NCBI GenBank assembly: GCA_012932865.1
Contig: SAXG01000014.1
Span: forward strand, 124,001-188,000
Origin: Amylostereum areolatum
Taxonomy: Eukaryota > Basidiomycota > Agaricomycetes > Russulales > Stereaceae
Direction: 5' to 3'
DNA length: 64,000 nt
Positions 1-9,947 of this stretch are shown here, in pieces (position 1 is the first letter of the stretch; each line of letters starts with the position of its first letter). The notes below the pieces were generated by a model. It was not told the DNA's origin. It made no database searches and saw only the letters and a list, made by a program, of their open reading frames with translations. Position numbers and translations under genes: made by a program.

Positions 1-3000
1 CGTGGCTATCCGACACGTCCGCGGCCAACGACGACAAGGTCGTCACTTCCTCGCCCTTGATCGGGAGTGATGCCGCGCTTTGGACAGCGACCTGCGAGGG
101 GTTCAGGCCGAGTAGGATCTGGTGTTGGAACATGAACGGCGTTCCCAGGATGACGTCGTAGTTATCTATGTTCATTACATCGAACCGACGGGTCTCTTGG
201 ACTGATTGATACTTGAAGTCCACAGATACCGAATGGTTTACCTTCGTGCGCGATCCTGTAGCTGCCAGCTGTACAGGTATTGGTTTAGCGAGTACCTCAG
301 TTTTTAGCCTCAGCTGATCTACCAGTGTTGTAGAAACGAAGTCGGCTAGTGAGCCAGAGTCGAGCAGTGCCCTAACAGGATTGCCATTGATGTGGACAAT
401 CACGACGAGGGGTTTGGGGATTGACCGCGTGAAATCGCGCGTCTTTCCTGCATTTCGTTCTAGCATCGCCATTGAGTCGGCAGGTACGTCCTTTTGCTTT
501 GGTCGTTTCGAGGATGCCATACTTACCGTGACTTCGCATAGCTCGTCGTCACTTTCCGTGCAGTCGTCTGAATCCGACTCCGAGGTTGTCGCCTCGTTGT
601 CCGATTCTGTATCACTTAGCAGGTGAGGGGGTTCCGCGCTGTCGCACCTGGATGGTGTTTCCGACAGTGCGGAGTAGGCGTCCTGGATCCATGCCTTGAC
701 ATCGAATTCGCCGTAGAGAACTTGTTCGAACGGTAGGCTATACTGACAGTTCGTGTGGTTGTCTGTGACCAGGAACGCATCTGAACGAGTACCCCGTTCA
801 ACTTCGAATCTTTCGGGGTGGTACGCGTCGTGTACCCTATCGCCCTCCAGGTTGTCAAACTCATATGGGATGCCCATGAGCAAGTGGTCTCGTATTTCCG
901 CCATCAGCGGTACGAGCAATTCCTCGCCTTCTGCTTCGTCGATAACTGAGCCGTTTTTGTCTGCAGGTTCTTCCGGAGGGTCAAACAGATTCAACACCTC
1001 TTTTGGTGGTGACTGGCTAGGCGTTACGCAGCCGGTAAGTAGCTCGTCTTTTACATGTACTTTTTCCATGAATAACCAGTTGACTAGATCAAAATTGTCG
1101 TCCAGCAGCTTCGCGCGGGGAACAACGTGCTGGTCCAATGTGTGCCAGTCCCAAATCATGAAGTCCTCAGGTCCGTGTTTCTCGATTTCGAAACGCTTCG
1201 CGCTGAAGGGATCATTTTTCGGGTTGTCGTAATAGTCAAACACGAACGGTACGGCATCGTGCAACTGCGCTAATGCTCGGGACGTCAAAACATCGTCCGT
1301 CGCTGCAAGTACCTCGGGGCTTTGTGGTGCTGGTACCACCATCGACATCGCGAACAATCCGAGGGATTCCGCAGTGCGAATAGTCTCGATATGGGAATGT
1401 TCTTGCAAGTTGACCGTCGCCGCGCGCAGAGCTGTTGGCGGCTTGGCCGTTCGCCGTTTCGGGCAGTCTTTCCCAAGATGACCCTTGTCACCGCATTCAA
1501 AGCATTTGCCCTGTGCACGGTATTCGTTCATCTGTTCGCGCGACAGCTTGCGGCGTTTCTGATCAATGTTACCAGGTCCTTTGCCTTTGCTATCATGTTT
1601 GGCAGCATTGCTGCTTTGCGAGGATGAGGTTGTGGCCCCTCGGTTTCCTTGTGACGAGGAGCCGGGGTTGTTGGAAGATTGTTGGCCCTTCTGCGAGCCC
1701 AAGGAGTGCGGGGTGGAACTATGCTTGTTATCACGTCTTGTGTTAGTCCTCGCTTCTTCCTGTTTACGAAGCTTTGCCCCGTTCTCATAACGTTCTGCTG
1801 CTTCCTGCAGCTCATCTAGCATAGAGATTTCTGGGTTGAACCCATTTTCGGCCCACTTGACGCGGATATACGAGTCGGCACCATGCCAGAAGCGAATGGT
1901 GAAGTCCCTTTTTGAGATCTTCCCTACGCTTGCTGCTAAGTTGTCCAGGTCTCGTCGGAAATTGCGTATCGGGTGACCACGTTGCGAGTATGCCAAAAAT
2001 TTCTCTCGCTGAACCGTGCGGAAGTTCGTTGGGAAGCAGTGATCAAATAGGCCCGCGAGGAATTGACTTAGGGTCCATTTGTGCGGTTTGCGGGCTACGT
2101 CGCGTGTGTAGAAGTCGTACGCGTTCCCGTCTAGGTACTTTTTTACACGAAGTACTCTGTTCTTTCGCTGAATACAACTCAGTCGTACCCAGTCGCGCAC
2201 CTCCAGTACCCACTTGGAATAAGTGTTATAGTTAGGTTCACCATTGTATACGAACGGAGGGTCCATCCTTGCGTTGCTTAGTTCCATTCGTCGTTTTGCA
2301 GACTTACGCTTCCATTCCCGACGAGCATCTTTCTTGCGCTTTCTCGTCGTTCGGGAGTCGTTCGAATCAGTGTCCGATGGTTCGGATCCAAGCGAACCCC
2401 ACGTTGAGATTGAATCGTCATCGGATGGAGGCGACGAGTGCGAAGGGCTCGGAGGCGGTGAGTTCTGCGGCCGCGCGTACTTTTCTGCTGCAATTGCCCG
2501 GTGCAAGTGAGTGCCTTCCGGCACCTGCGACGACGCTCGTAGCAATGTCGGGGCAGGGCCAGGCGTCGCGGTACTACGTTGCTTGACTCTTTGAGGTTCG
2601 TCGGATGGCTGCGCCACGAAGTTAGTGGGCTTTACCGAATTCAGGAATTCGTGCAGGCGATGTGCCAATTCCGCGTCGAACCTGATCTGCTGCAGTCGCG
2701 ACTCATCGTCGTGCTGCTCGTAGGGTACCGTAGCTTCAGGATGTACCTTTCGTTCTTCGGGAGTTGGGGGGTATAGCACTTTTTCCTTCCCTTTCTCCTT
2801 CCATGGGATACGAGCTGGTGGAGCTAACTCCTCCCGCTCTCCACTACAAGTTTCCTTGATTGACGCAGCAGCCGTTGCTATCTGCTCATCAATGTCAGTG
2901 ACCGTTTCCACCTTGGGCCTGCGGCCATGACGGGTTCGGAGACGGCGGGTAGCCGTGCTCGAATCACTTGGTGAGTATTGCGTTGAGATGGAAACTACTT

Positions 3001-3826
3001 TCATGTCTTTCAGCCGTTCTGCCCGACGTTTGAGAAGCTCTTGCACGTCGGGTGGAAGTCCTTGAGTGATTTCATCGAAGATGTCTGTCAACGGGACGGG
3101 GTCTTGTACGATTTGCGGGAGTTGAGGAGCGGCCGTGTTCGCCGTGATCCATGCGGGAGGTATTTCTCCTAGATCATCATCCTCCTCGTCATAATTAGCC
3201 CATCTGCCTTGTTCACTGTATGAGGGGTTGTGCGAAAACTCAAACCATGGCTCGAAATACTTTGCCTCAGTCGTCAACGAAGGCGAGACACTACCCGAGT
3301 TACTGCGAGAAGTAAATTTCGGCATAACGAAGCCATCGTCATTGTCCGAGTCGGCTATGTGACAGGTAATCGAGAGGAAGTCGGGAGATGAGACGGTAGA
3401 GTAGGGGAGATTGGCCATGATGGCTGGAGAGACCACCGTGTCGGCGGGGTCGTGTGCATCAGCGGCAGGGCCGAAGTGCATGTTACTGGCAACAGCGGCA
3501 GAGCCGGAGTGCGTATCCTCTGCTGCATCGACAAGGCCGGAGAGCGAGTTCTGTGCTGCATCGGCAAGGCCGGAGAGCATGTTCCTCGAGGCTACATCGG
3601 CAAGGCCGGAGAGCTCGTGTGTCGAGGTGTCGTCGGCAAGGCCGGAGGTACTCGTCTCTGCGGGAGGACTTGCGGACCTTTCGGTCCCAAGCGGAGTCAG
3701 AGTCGAGGACGAGTCGGTGACAAACTCACCTGAACCGGTTGGTGTGCCCGCAACGGGGGCATCCATACCACCGGATTCACTGTTGTCGTCCGGAAGGTTG
3801 TAAGCGGTACCGCGCCTAGTAGGCAT
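1..3826 (-). CDS. Ty3/Gypsy retrotransposon Gag-protease polyprotein, partial at window edge
   Basis: I read this frame codon by codon from the ATG at 3826 down to base 1 and found no stop, so at least 1275 codons are open and the 3' end lies outside the window. The N-terminal ~500 residues are Ser/Thr/acidic low complexity; residues ~55-125 are encoded by imperfect repeats around GGCAAGGCCGGAGAGC. Residues ~530-655 look like a retroviral-type Gag core. Residues 775-788 are a CX2CX4HX4C zinc knuckle (CFECGDKGHLGKDC). An aspartic protease follows, with LLDSGS at about residue 1154 and DVILGTPF at about 1225. Reverse transcriptase and integrase would lie beyond base 1. The protein would package element RNA and process itself in cytoplasmic particles. 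The family differs from the two chromodomain copies downstream (different LTR and Gag). The lack of stops suggests a recent copy. Confidence 0.88.
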   Translation of the reverse strand, partial: MPTRRGTAYNLPDDNSESGGMDAPVAGTPTGSGEFVTDSSSTLTPLGTERSASPPAETSTSGLADDTSTHELSGLADVASRNMLSGLADAAQNSLSGLVDAAEDTHSGSAAVASNMHFGPAADAHDPADTVVSPAIMANLPYSTVSSPDFLSITCHIADSDNDDGFVMPKFTSRSNSGSVSPSLTTEAKYFEPWFEFSHNPSYSEQGRWANYDEEDDDLGEIPPAWITANTAAPQLPQIVQDPVPLTDIFDEITQGLPPDVQELLKRRAERLKDMKVVSISTQYSPSDSSTATRRLRTRHGRRPKVETVTDIDEQIATAAASIKETCSGEREELAPPARIPWKEKGKEKVLYPPTPEERKVHPEATVPYEQHDDESRLQQIRFDAELAHRLHEFLNSVKPTNFVAQPSDEPQRVKQRSTATPGPAPTLLRASSQVPEGTHLHRAIAAEKYARPQNSPPPSPSHSSPPSDDDSISTWGSLGSEPSDTDSNDSRTTRKRKKDARREWKRKSAKRRMELSNARMDPPFVYNGEPNYNTYSKWVLEVRDWVRLSCIQRKNRVLRVKKYLDGNAYDFYTRDVARKPHKWTLSQFLAGLFDHCFPTNFRTVQREKFLAYSQRGHPIRNFRRDLDNLAASVGKISKRDFTIRFWHGADSYIRVKWAENGFNPEISMLDELQEAAERYENGAKLRKQEEARTNTRRDNKHSSTPHSLGSQKGQQSSNNPGSSSQGNRGATTSSSQSSNAAKHDSKGKGPGNIDQKRRKLSREQMNEYRAQGKCFECGDKGHLGKDCPKRRTAKPPTALRAATVNLQEHSHIETIRTAESLGLFAMSMVVPAPQSPEVLAATDDVLTSRALAQLHDAVPFVFDYYDNPKNDPFSAKRFEIEKHGPEDFMIWDWHTLDQHVVPRAKLLDDNFDLVNWLFMEKVHVKDELLTGCVTPSQSPPKEVLNLFDPPEEPADKNGSVIDEAEGEELLVPLMAEIRDHLLMGIPYEFDNLEGDRVHDAYHPERFEVERGTRSDAFLVTDNHTNCQYSLPFEQVLYGEFDVKAWIQDAYSALSETPSRCDSAEPPHLLSDTESDNEATTSESDSDDCTESDDELCEVTVSMASSKRPKQKDVPADSMAMLERNAGKTRDFTRSIPKPLVVIVHINGNPVRALLDSGSLADFVSTTLVDQLRLKTEVLAKPIPVQLAATGSRTKVNHSVSVDFKYQSVQETRRFDVMNIDNYDVILGTPFMFQHQILLGLNPSQVAVQSAASLPIKGEEVTTLSSLAADVSDSH

Positions 3827-3957
3827 TTTCGAGGGAGTTCGAGGCGTTGGATGGTCGGTTGATCAGGCCGAGAATCGTCGCCAGAGGAGGAAGATAAGCG
3901 TAGAGTGAGAGAGTGAGAGAGAGAGTCGAGTGAGAGTCGAGTGAGAGGTTCAAAATA

Positions 3958-4278
3958 TGTGACGCTTGGGCAACGCTTGCGCGTTACGTAAGCTCACACG
4001 AAGAGGACGCTCAGAGAGGGGACTCGAAAAGAACCGGAAGTGCGACTCTATTCGAGGGCAAACAAGAATCCTGAGCGTAGATACATGTGCGAGCTCTCTT
4101 TTATACGGAGGGAGTGCAAATCGGAGTTCGGGGAATGAAAGGAAAATGAAATACGGTCCGTGTGGTCTGCGTACGAGGAACGGGAGCAGGCCCATTGGGG
4201 ATCGTAGGTATTGACTAACGCGTGAAGTGTAACCTAGTGAAAGGGTCAAGTTAGTCGATAAGTAACCAATCCGTGACA
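3958..4278 (-). repeat. 5' LTR of the minus-strand Gypsy element
   Basis: This 321-bp stretch runs, on the minus strand, from TGTCACGGATTGG to GCGTCACA, with the near-inverted ends TGTCAC/GTCACA expected of an LTR. It lies 131 bp upstream of the Gag ATG. It contains a TATA box and a CT-rich leader follows it. The partner LTR is outside the window, so the boundaries are inferred from the termini alone and the target duplication cannot be checked. Confidence 0.6.
4098..4105 (-). promoter_or_regulatory. TATA box in the LTR
   Basis: TATAAAAG on the minus strand lies inside the putative LTR and is oriented to transcribe the Gag-protease frame. Confidence 0.55.
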
Positions 4279-4984
4279 CCGGCCTATGCCGGCATGCGTG
4301 AGTCGGCACGCGTGAGTCGGCACGCAGCACCGTTGTGTGACGCAGCCTGATTCCAACTCGATTCCAACGTAGAGGAGCTCATCGAGGCCACGGAAGCCCG
4401 TCGACGGTTGGGACCAAGTTGGGACACCCCTTCCACGAGCTACATCTTCCGTTGGAATACGCTGGTGCAGAACACATCGAAGAAACTTCACGTCACGTTC
4501 CGATCCACTTAAGTACACGAGGGTTCTGAATGTTAGTTTATTATGTTTCATCAAGCCCCACCCCATGCGTGTATAAGGTCATGACGTTCGCATTATGCTC
4601 TATCCCCAAATGTCATATTGAATCCTACCCCTCCTCGTCCACAGAAGTAGTACCGAGTGGGCCCATCATCATTCCAGTACGTTGTTCTTCCCCGTGTGCA
4701 CAGTCCAGTTTGAAGCTACAGCTTGACATCAGACACGTCAAGCCTTCAGACAGAATCTCGTGTTCTCCTGCCCTAACATTGCGATACATACGCACGCTTG
4801 CGAAGGGTGTCTATGCGTCCTTCAGCTTCCTGGATTCAGAGTGAGTTGTGACGTCATCGCGAAATAAGTACCGTTGAACGATCACGTGCATAGTTGACGG
4901 CCACCGTTCCGTCGGCTCAACGTCTCGTTCCTTTCCTCCCAGTTCCCTCCACAACAACATAACCGAAGCTATTAGTCCTCGACC
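4279..4984. other. Intergenic region
   Basis: No convincing gene. The first 45 bases hold a short imperfect repeat, GGCAYGCGTGAGTC, directly outside the LTR. The rest is unremarkable up to the FunK1 start; the last ~60 bp before that ATG are pyrimidine- and A-rich like a fungal 5' leader. Confidence 0.5.
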
Positions 4985-6534
4985 ATGCTATTTAAATGCG
5001 TTGGACCTATGCCGGTCTCTGAGTTTATGACCAAGTTCACGCCAGATACTAGTCCCACGAAACCGACAACGGCTGGATTCAAACTCGATAAACCTCAGGC
5101 AGAGAGCGACATTGTGAGTCCCTTTCTGTGTCCGCGGTAGTGCATTTTAATTGAATTGCACTTCAAAAGCTCGGATTTGAGGCATTGGATCTATGTCCGC
5201 ACCTTTGCTTCTCGTCGGTTCCCAAGATCGACGATGCATCCACGCCCTCCGATCCAGCCCAACAAAAAACCTGCATCGCCGCACTGTCCAAGTCTCAGCC
5301 TCCGGGCGTACCATCACAATCGATCCATTTCCCACCGTGTTCCAATCCAAACCCAGAACTATTGATCGACTACGTCCAATCGGACCCGTTCAAAGAACCC
5401 GACGCCACCAACGCCCCAAATCGAAAGCGGTTCGACATCCGCCGTTTGGACAGAAAATCCAAAGATATTTTCGCGCCTCACCTCAAGTTTGTGAGGGCCC
5501 TGTTTGGGTCACACTCATACGTCTTCTTCTTTTCTATCCTTGTCATGGACGACGCCGCTCGGCTTCTTCGATGGGACCGCAGCGGGGCAATCGTCAGCGA
5601 GCGGTTCGAGTGGACGTCGCCTTCGAATCCCCTCACCGATTTCCTTTGGAAGTTCGATCATATGGCACCAGAAGACCGCGGATTCGACACCACTTTTTCT
5701 TCGCCCTCCCCTGAAGAGGCCACTTTGGCCCTTGCCGCGTTCCAGCGTTCCGACAAAATCTCAATCTCCCCGGAAGATCCCTATCGCGAGCTCGGCATCT
5801 TGCATGGAGACATCAGTGCGGGGAATATTCTTATCACGGATAGTGGGCGAGGTCTACTCCTTGATTGGGATCTCGCTTTCGACGTCGCGGTCGGTCGTCG
5901 CGGTTCCGTTATAGTATGTCGTCATCCACTCGTCAAGTACACCACGTTCTTACGATGGCCTATACAGGGAACTTGGAAGTTTATTTCCGCGGCCCTCATG
6001 GAGCAACCACGCGAAACTGAACATGTACTCGTTGACGACCTGGAGTCCTTCCTTCACGTTTTCGTCTTTCACGTTGTCCGCCACCGACCCACCGGCATCC
6101 CTAATCTCATCGACATTCTCGACAACATCTATTATTCGGGGATGCAGGACAACGAACCCGAGGTCAACGGCATGCACAAGGTCGCCTTCCTAAGCGGCGG
6201 TCTTGTCCGACTGGGGCAGCTCCGTGGACACTTGAACGAACCATGTTACAACCTCGTCGTCGAACTCCGCGGACTGTTCTGGCGCGGTCGATACGCATAC
6301 GACTCCGACATCCCGGCGAAAGAACGAAGGGAGAAGGAGCGCGCACTCGAATCTTCCGACCGGATATTGGCCATGTTTGACGCCGCGGTGGAAGGGGATG
6401 GGTGGTCGGACGGGGACGGGAGCAGGGATATTGTAAAGGAGATTCGAGAAAGGACGAGGCTACGCAAAGCCACCAGAGTCGCCCACTACATCAGCAACTT
6501 CTCACATTGGGTTGGGGAGTTTCCACGGGTTTGA
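4985..6534 (+). CDS. FunK1-type (fungal-type) protein kinase, internally shortened
   Basis: Exons 4985-5113, 5170-5913 and 5968-6534 with introns of 56 nt (GTGAGT..AAAAG) and 54 nt (GTATGT..ACAG) give a 479-aa frame. FunK1 kinases are an expanded serine/threonine-kinase-like family of Agaricomycetes, role poorly known. The N-terminal FunK1 signature is present (LLRWDRSGAIVSERFEW). The catalytic loop reads HGDISAGN where HRDIS..N is usual, and the magnesium loop reads DWDLA in place of DFDLA. Removing the second intron restores the usual GTWKF segment after the activation region. Only about 30 residues separate the N-terminal signature from the catalytic loop. In the family as I know it that gap holds much of the N lobe, including the ATP-binding lysine, so an internal deletion is likely and this may be a pseudokinase or pseudogene. 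No stop or frameshift was seen. Confidence 0.7.
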
Positions 6535-7397
6535 TGCCCGGTTGGCTTCTTGCGAGGTTCTGCCGAGTTGTCCCGTTAAGGAAGTCCTCGTGGAACTCGG
6601 CAACTTCCCGCGCGCGCGTCGGGATTTGCCCGAAGGTTCCATTAGGCCTGCCCTAAAGACATTTGACCGTGAGACAGTTCACGGGGCACTTCTGCCGTCG
6701 TGCCAGCTCACACTCTTGTAGACAACCACCACCACCGTCCTCCGTCTTCCCTCCCACCCCCGTCGTCCCTCCCACCCCCGTCACCCTCAACGCCCTCGGC
6801 ACCTTCGCCGCCCCCGTCACCCGCAATGCCTGCATCATCCTCGACGCGCTCGACACCTTCACAGCCCTCGCCACCCTCGCCACCCTCGCTGCCATTGGCG
6901 TCCCTGTCACCCACATCACCCATGACGCCCACGTCACCCTCGACGCCCTCGATGCTCCCGTCTCCCGCAACGCCCTCGCAGCCCCCGCTACCCTCAACGC
7001 CCCGTCACCCCCGTCGCCTGCAATGCCCCTGTCCCCCGCAACGCCCTCGACGCCCCCGTCTCCCGCAACATCCCCGTCTCCCGCAACACCCTCGCCGCCC
7101 CCGTCACCTGCAATGCCTGCGTCACCCTCGACGCGCTCGACACCCTCGCCACCCTTGTCGCCCGCTGTCACGCCCACAAATGGTTATGGGCGGGACAGGA
7201 CAGACAACAACCAGGTAATAGCCAGAGCAGAGTCACCCGGAGACAGGAAGGGCCGGACAAAGAGAACACCGAAGATCGGCATCCAAGAAGCCCAAAATAG
7301 AATGCAGATCCAGAAGGCTGATCCCGCAGCGTATAGGCAGGCGGCACGCAGACGCCTCCCTCTTTGTTCCTCCCGTCTCTCCTACACATCGAGCACC
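6535..7397 (+). repeat. Intergenic region with a C-rich minisatellite (about 6740-7170)
   Basis: From about 6740 to 7170 the plus strand is an imperfect array of ~18-24 bp units built from CCCTCGAC, CGCCCCCGTC and CCCGCAACG. It reads through in one frame as Pro/Ala/Thr/Ser low complexity, but with no in-frame ATG before 7302, so I treat it as a repeat upstream of the next gene. The last ~30 bases before 7398 are a CT-rich leader. Confidence 0.55.
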
Positions 7398-8319
7398 ATG
7401 CAAAGCTCCTCCTCCCCTGCCAGCAGCCTGTTTGCCCCCCTTCCCTCTTCAACCGCTCCACCCTCGACACGCCAGTCAGCATCTCCCGACCCATACACCT
7501 CGGCACGAATCCTGGACGCCTGCCTACGCTCCCACCAAGGCCACGTCGACAACGTAATTTACGATCCTGTCCTGTCGAACAGGCTGATTAACCACCCCTA
7601 TATGGTTCCATCCATTCCTTCCTATCAGGCCCACGACGACATGGCAACCACACGAGCCAAGATTCTTGCCAAACTGGTCAAGGACGACGCCTCGCACCAG
7701 CAGTGGCTGGAGGCCAATGAGGCCCTTAACGCGGGATGGGGACCTAACCCGTCCACCGGCCCCGTCGAGATAAATGGTCTATGGATCGTGGAGGGAAAGG
7801 CACAGCAGCTCGGACCCGCCATGCTCGTCGAAGCCGTCACTGGATGTGGCTTCCATTACTACGCAACGGCCGGCGAGTGCCTTGGGAGCGACGGACAGAG
7901 TGCGATCTATGTAGGACGAGTGCGGAATCATACCTCCGCTGGTGCGTCACTGTCTGTCTTGTTCGCAACACACACTAACCTGCCACCAGAACTAATTGTG
8001 TTCATCGTCTGCAATATTAATTGGACACTCAACCTCGAGCCCAGCACCCCAGCCTCCAGCTCCATCGCCGCCGACTGGTTCTGGACTTTCAACCTTCATC
8101 GTGATGGTCTTATCGGTCCCCCCTCGCAAGTCGCTGTAGCAATCGCCCGTCTCGTCGATCGCCACCTCCCCCAGATGCTTTACTACGCCACTGGGTGCGA
8201 GGGGTACTCGGTATTCGTGTTTCCCCCTTGGGGAAATGCCACAGGTACGCCGCTCAACCCCCATACACTGCTTGTCCACCCACCTCACCATATCTGCCAG
8301 GCATATACAAGATAGATCC
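7398..8319 (+). pseudogene. 5' part of an unknown host gene interrupted by a retrotransposon
   Basis: Exons 7398-7941 and 7990-8244, then the first 19 bases of exon 3 (8301-8319); introns are 48 nt (GTGCGT..ACCAG) and 56 nt (GTACGC..GCCAG). Exon 3 is cut by the 5' LTR at 8320 and resumes at 15419. Before the insertion the coding length was 544+255+19+208 = 1026 nt, exactly 342 codons, so the gene was intact when hit. The 341-aa product starts with a Ser/Pro-rich tract, then a mixed alpha/beta-looking region with several Trp and Tyr (for example GCGFHYY and WFWTFNLH). I do not recognise the family and see no signal peptide or membrane span. An in-frame ATG at 7302 is an alternative start. Confidence 0.65.
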
Positions 8320-8739
8320 TGTCACGGATCGCTCCATTTCTCTCTTCGTTTGCAGACCTCGTACACGCGACGTGTCACGGCACATGACTTTCCCTTGCAT
8401 CACATGCTTCAACGACGTCATTGCCCGGACTTCCGAGCAGGGTTCCGCATCCTTATCTATGACATCACTGCTCCGGACCTTCGTCCTCCGCCCCATGACT
8501 CCTTTCCTATTGTTCCCCCCGCTCGCACCACTATCGCATCGCATCGCACCATCGTTCCCACTTGTATATAAGGACAGTGTTTCTCTTCCCTTTTCCCTAG
8601 ACTGTCCATCTCGTCATACGGTACTGTAGCGCACGTTGCACTACCCTAGACCCCGGCACTCTCGAATCTATTTTCTTCTCGCTCCTCCCATCGTCGCGAC
8701 TTAGGCGGTTCATCGGTCTCATAAACTGCGTTTCTGACA
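8320..8739 (+). repeat. 5' LTR, copy 1
   Basis: 420 bp, TGTCACGG...TTCTGACA, with TGTCA/TGACA ends. The TATA box is at 8565-8572 and the predicted transcript start at 8598, so U3 is about 278 bp. Four differences from the 3' LTR. Confidence 0.93.
8565..8572 (+). promoter_or_regulatory. TATA box of copy 1
   Basis: TATATAAG lies 33 bp upstream of T8598. From that base the sequence TAGACTGTCCA is complementary to the primer-binding site, which independently suggests the start of transcription. Confidence 0.65.
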
Positions 8740-9947
8740 CCTGGACAGTCTACCCCTACGCCTACCTCGCACCCCTCTCTCCATCTACCTCTGCCGTCTC
8801 TACGACGTTAAAAACTCCCACCACGGACCTCCCGAACGCACCGGTTTTCCTCCCGTTCAACGGAAAGCCAATCACCCCCCGCGACGACGCACCACTCCCC
8901 TACCCTTGGTCCGACGCCGTCACCGTCAACTGCCTCGTCCCCGTACAGAACCTCTGCAAGAAAGATCCCTGGACCGCGCACGGCCTCAACTTCCGCATCT
9001 TCGAGTGGAGGTGGCACAAGGATCACGGTACTGTCGTCCTCGCCCTATACGTCCGGATCACTACGTGCATCAACGTAGATCTCGAACGCCTTGAATTCAC
9101 CCTCCACGCCCCCACCTACCACACATACCTCATCCAAGACGCCCCCAACCCGATCCTCCAAACCAGTTTCACCTCCGTCTCCCAGTTTAACCGCCGGACC
9201 CCCGAATCCACCCCGCCACCAGTCCTCCGTCCCACCATCAAGGGTAAGACCCTTCGTCGCCGCCACCACGAACATAAGATCCGCCAGGCAGTAAAAGCCG
9301 GCTACCTCACCAAGAAACTCCTCGGCCGTCGCCCCATCGCGGCGGACTTCTTCTAGACCATCATCACGTCCTCCACAGCCCCTCGTCCCCCCACCCCGAA
9401 CCTTCCCCCAGGCGTCTTTCGAGACTACTGTCCCGAAGAATACTATATCCTCACCTCGCAGCAGACTAAGGAATCCGTACGTTGGCTGCACGACGAACCA
9501 AACCGGCAACGTCGAGACTGGTACTTCGACGACCGCGACGAACAACCCTACGTCGAAGAATCGGATTTTGCCACCGCTGCGGACGTTCTACAGCGCTTCC
9601 TGAACCCCCCTCCGACCAACTCGCCCCCACCCCGTCGACGTACTGTAATCGAAGTCCCAGAAGGGATCAACCACAACGACACAACTGGGAAGTGGTACGC
9701 CTATAGACGAAACAAGAACGGAACCCCAGGACGATCAGTAGTTGAGTGGCAGCCCACTTCGTTCAGCCCCGTCCAAGATCACTGGTCGTGGCATCATAAC
9801 CAGCAATTCCTCACCCCCGCCGACTTCCTTGTCGCAAAACAAGTTGAGGACGAAGTTGAAGAAGCAGAAGAACGCCGACGAGAAACCCTACGCCGCCTTG
9901 ATCAAGAACTCGCCCAATCCCTCACCGTCCCCCTCCCCTTCAACAAG
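8601..9947 (+). other. ATG-free leader with a long open frame in phase with Gag
   Basis: No ATG in any frame occurs between the predicted transcript start (8598) and the Gag ATG at 9948. In the Gag frame the leader is open from 8601 to a single TAG (9354-9356), then open again for 197 codons straight into Gag. The translated text looks protein-like, with several W and Y and a Glu/Arg-rich stretch just before Gag. The second copy keeps the same frame, the same TAG and the same lack of ATG. The TAG also ends TTCTTCTAG, which resembles a 3' splice site, and GTAAGA occurs at 9244. Splicing those would shift the frame by 113 nt. Confidence 0.7.
8742..8752 (+). other. Primer-binding site, self-priming type
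   Basis: TGGACAGTCTA, two bases after the 5' LTR, is the exact reverse complement of TAGACTGTCCA at 8598-8608, the predicted first 11 nt of the element RNA. Tf1/Sushi-group elements are known to prime reverse transcription by folding the 5' end of their own mRNA onto such a site. The match is seen directly; the mechanism is inferred. Confidence 0.75.

Noticed and set aside
2244..3803. Several plus-strand ORFs of 70-130 codons
   Set aside because: They are antisense shadows of the unbroken minus-strand Gag-protease frame, created by its repetitive, GC-biased codons.
6663..7397. A long plus-strand frame upstream of the interrupted gene
   Set aside because: It opens without a real ATG and is mostly a translated C-rich minisatellite; the start at 7398 (or 7302) is preferred.
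9244..9356. Intron GTAAGA..TTCTAG removing the leader TAG
   Set aside because: It would shift the frame by 113 nt and there is no upstream ATG to benefit; kept only as an alternative in the leader entry.
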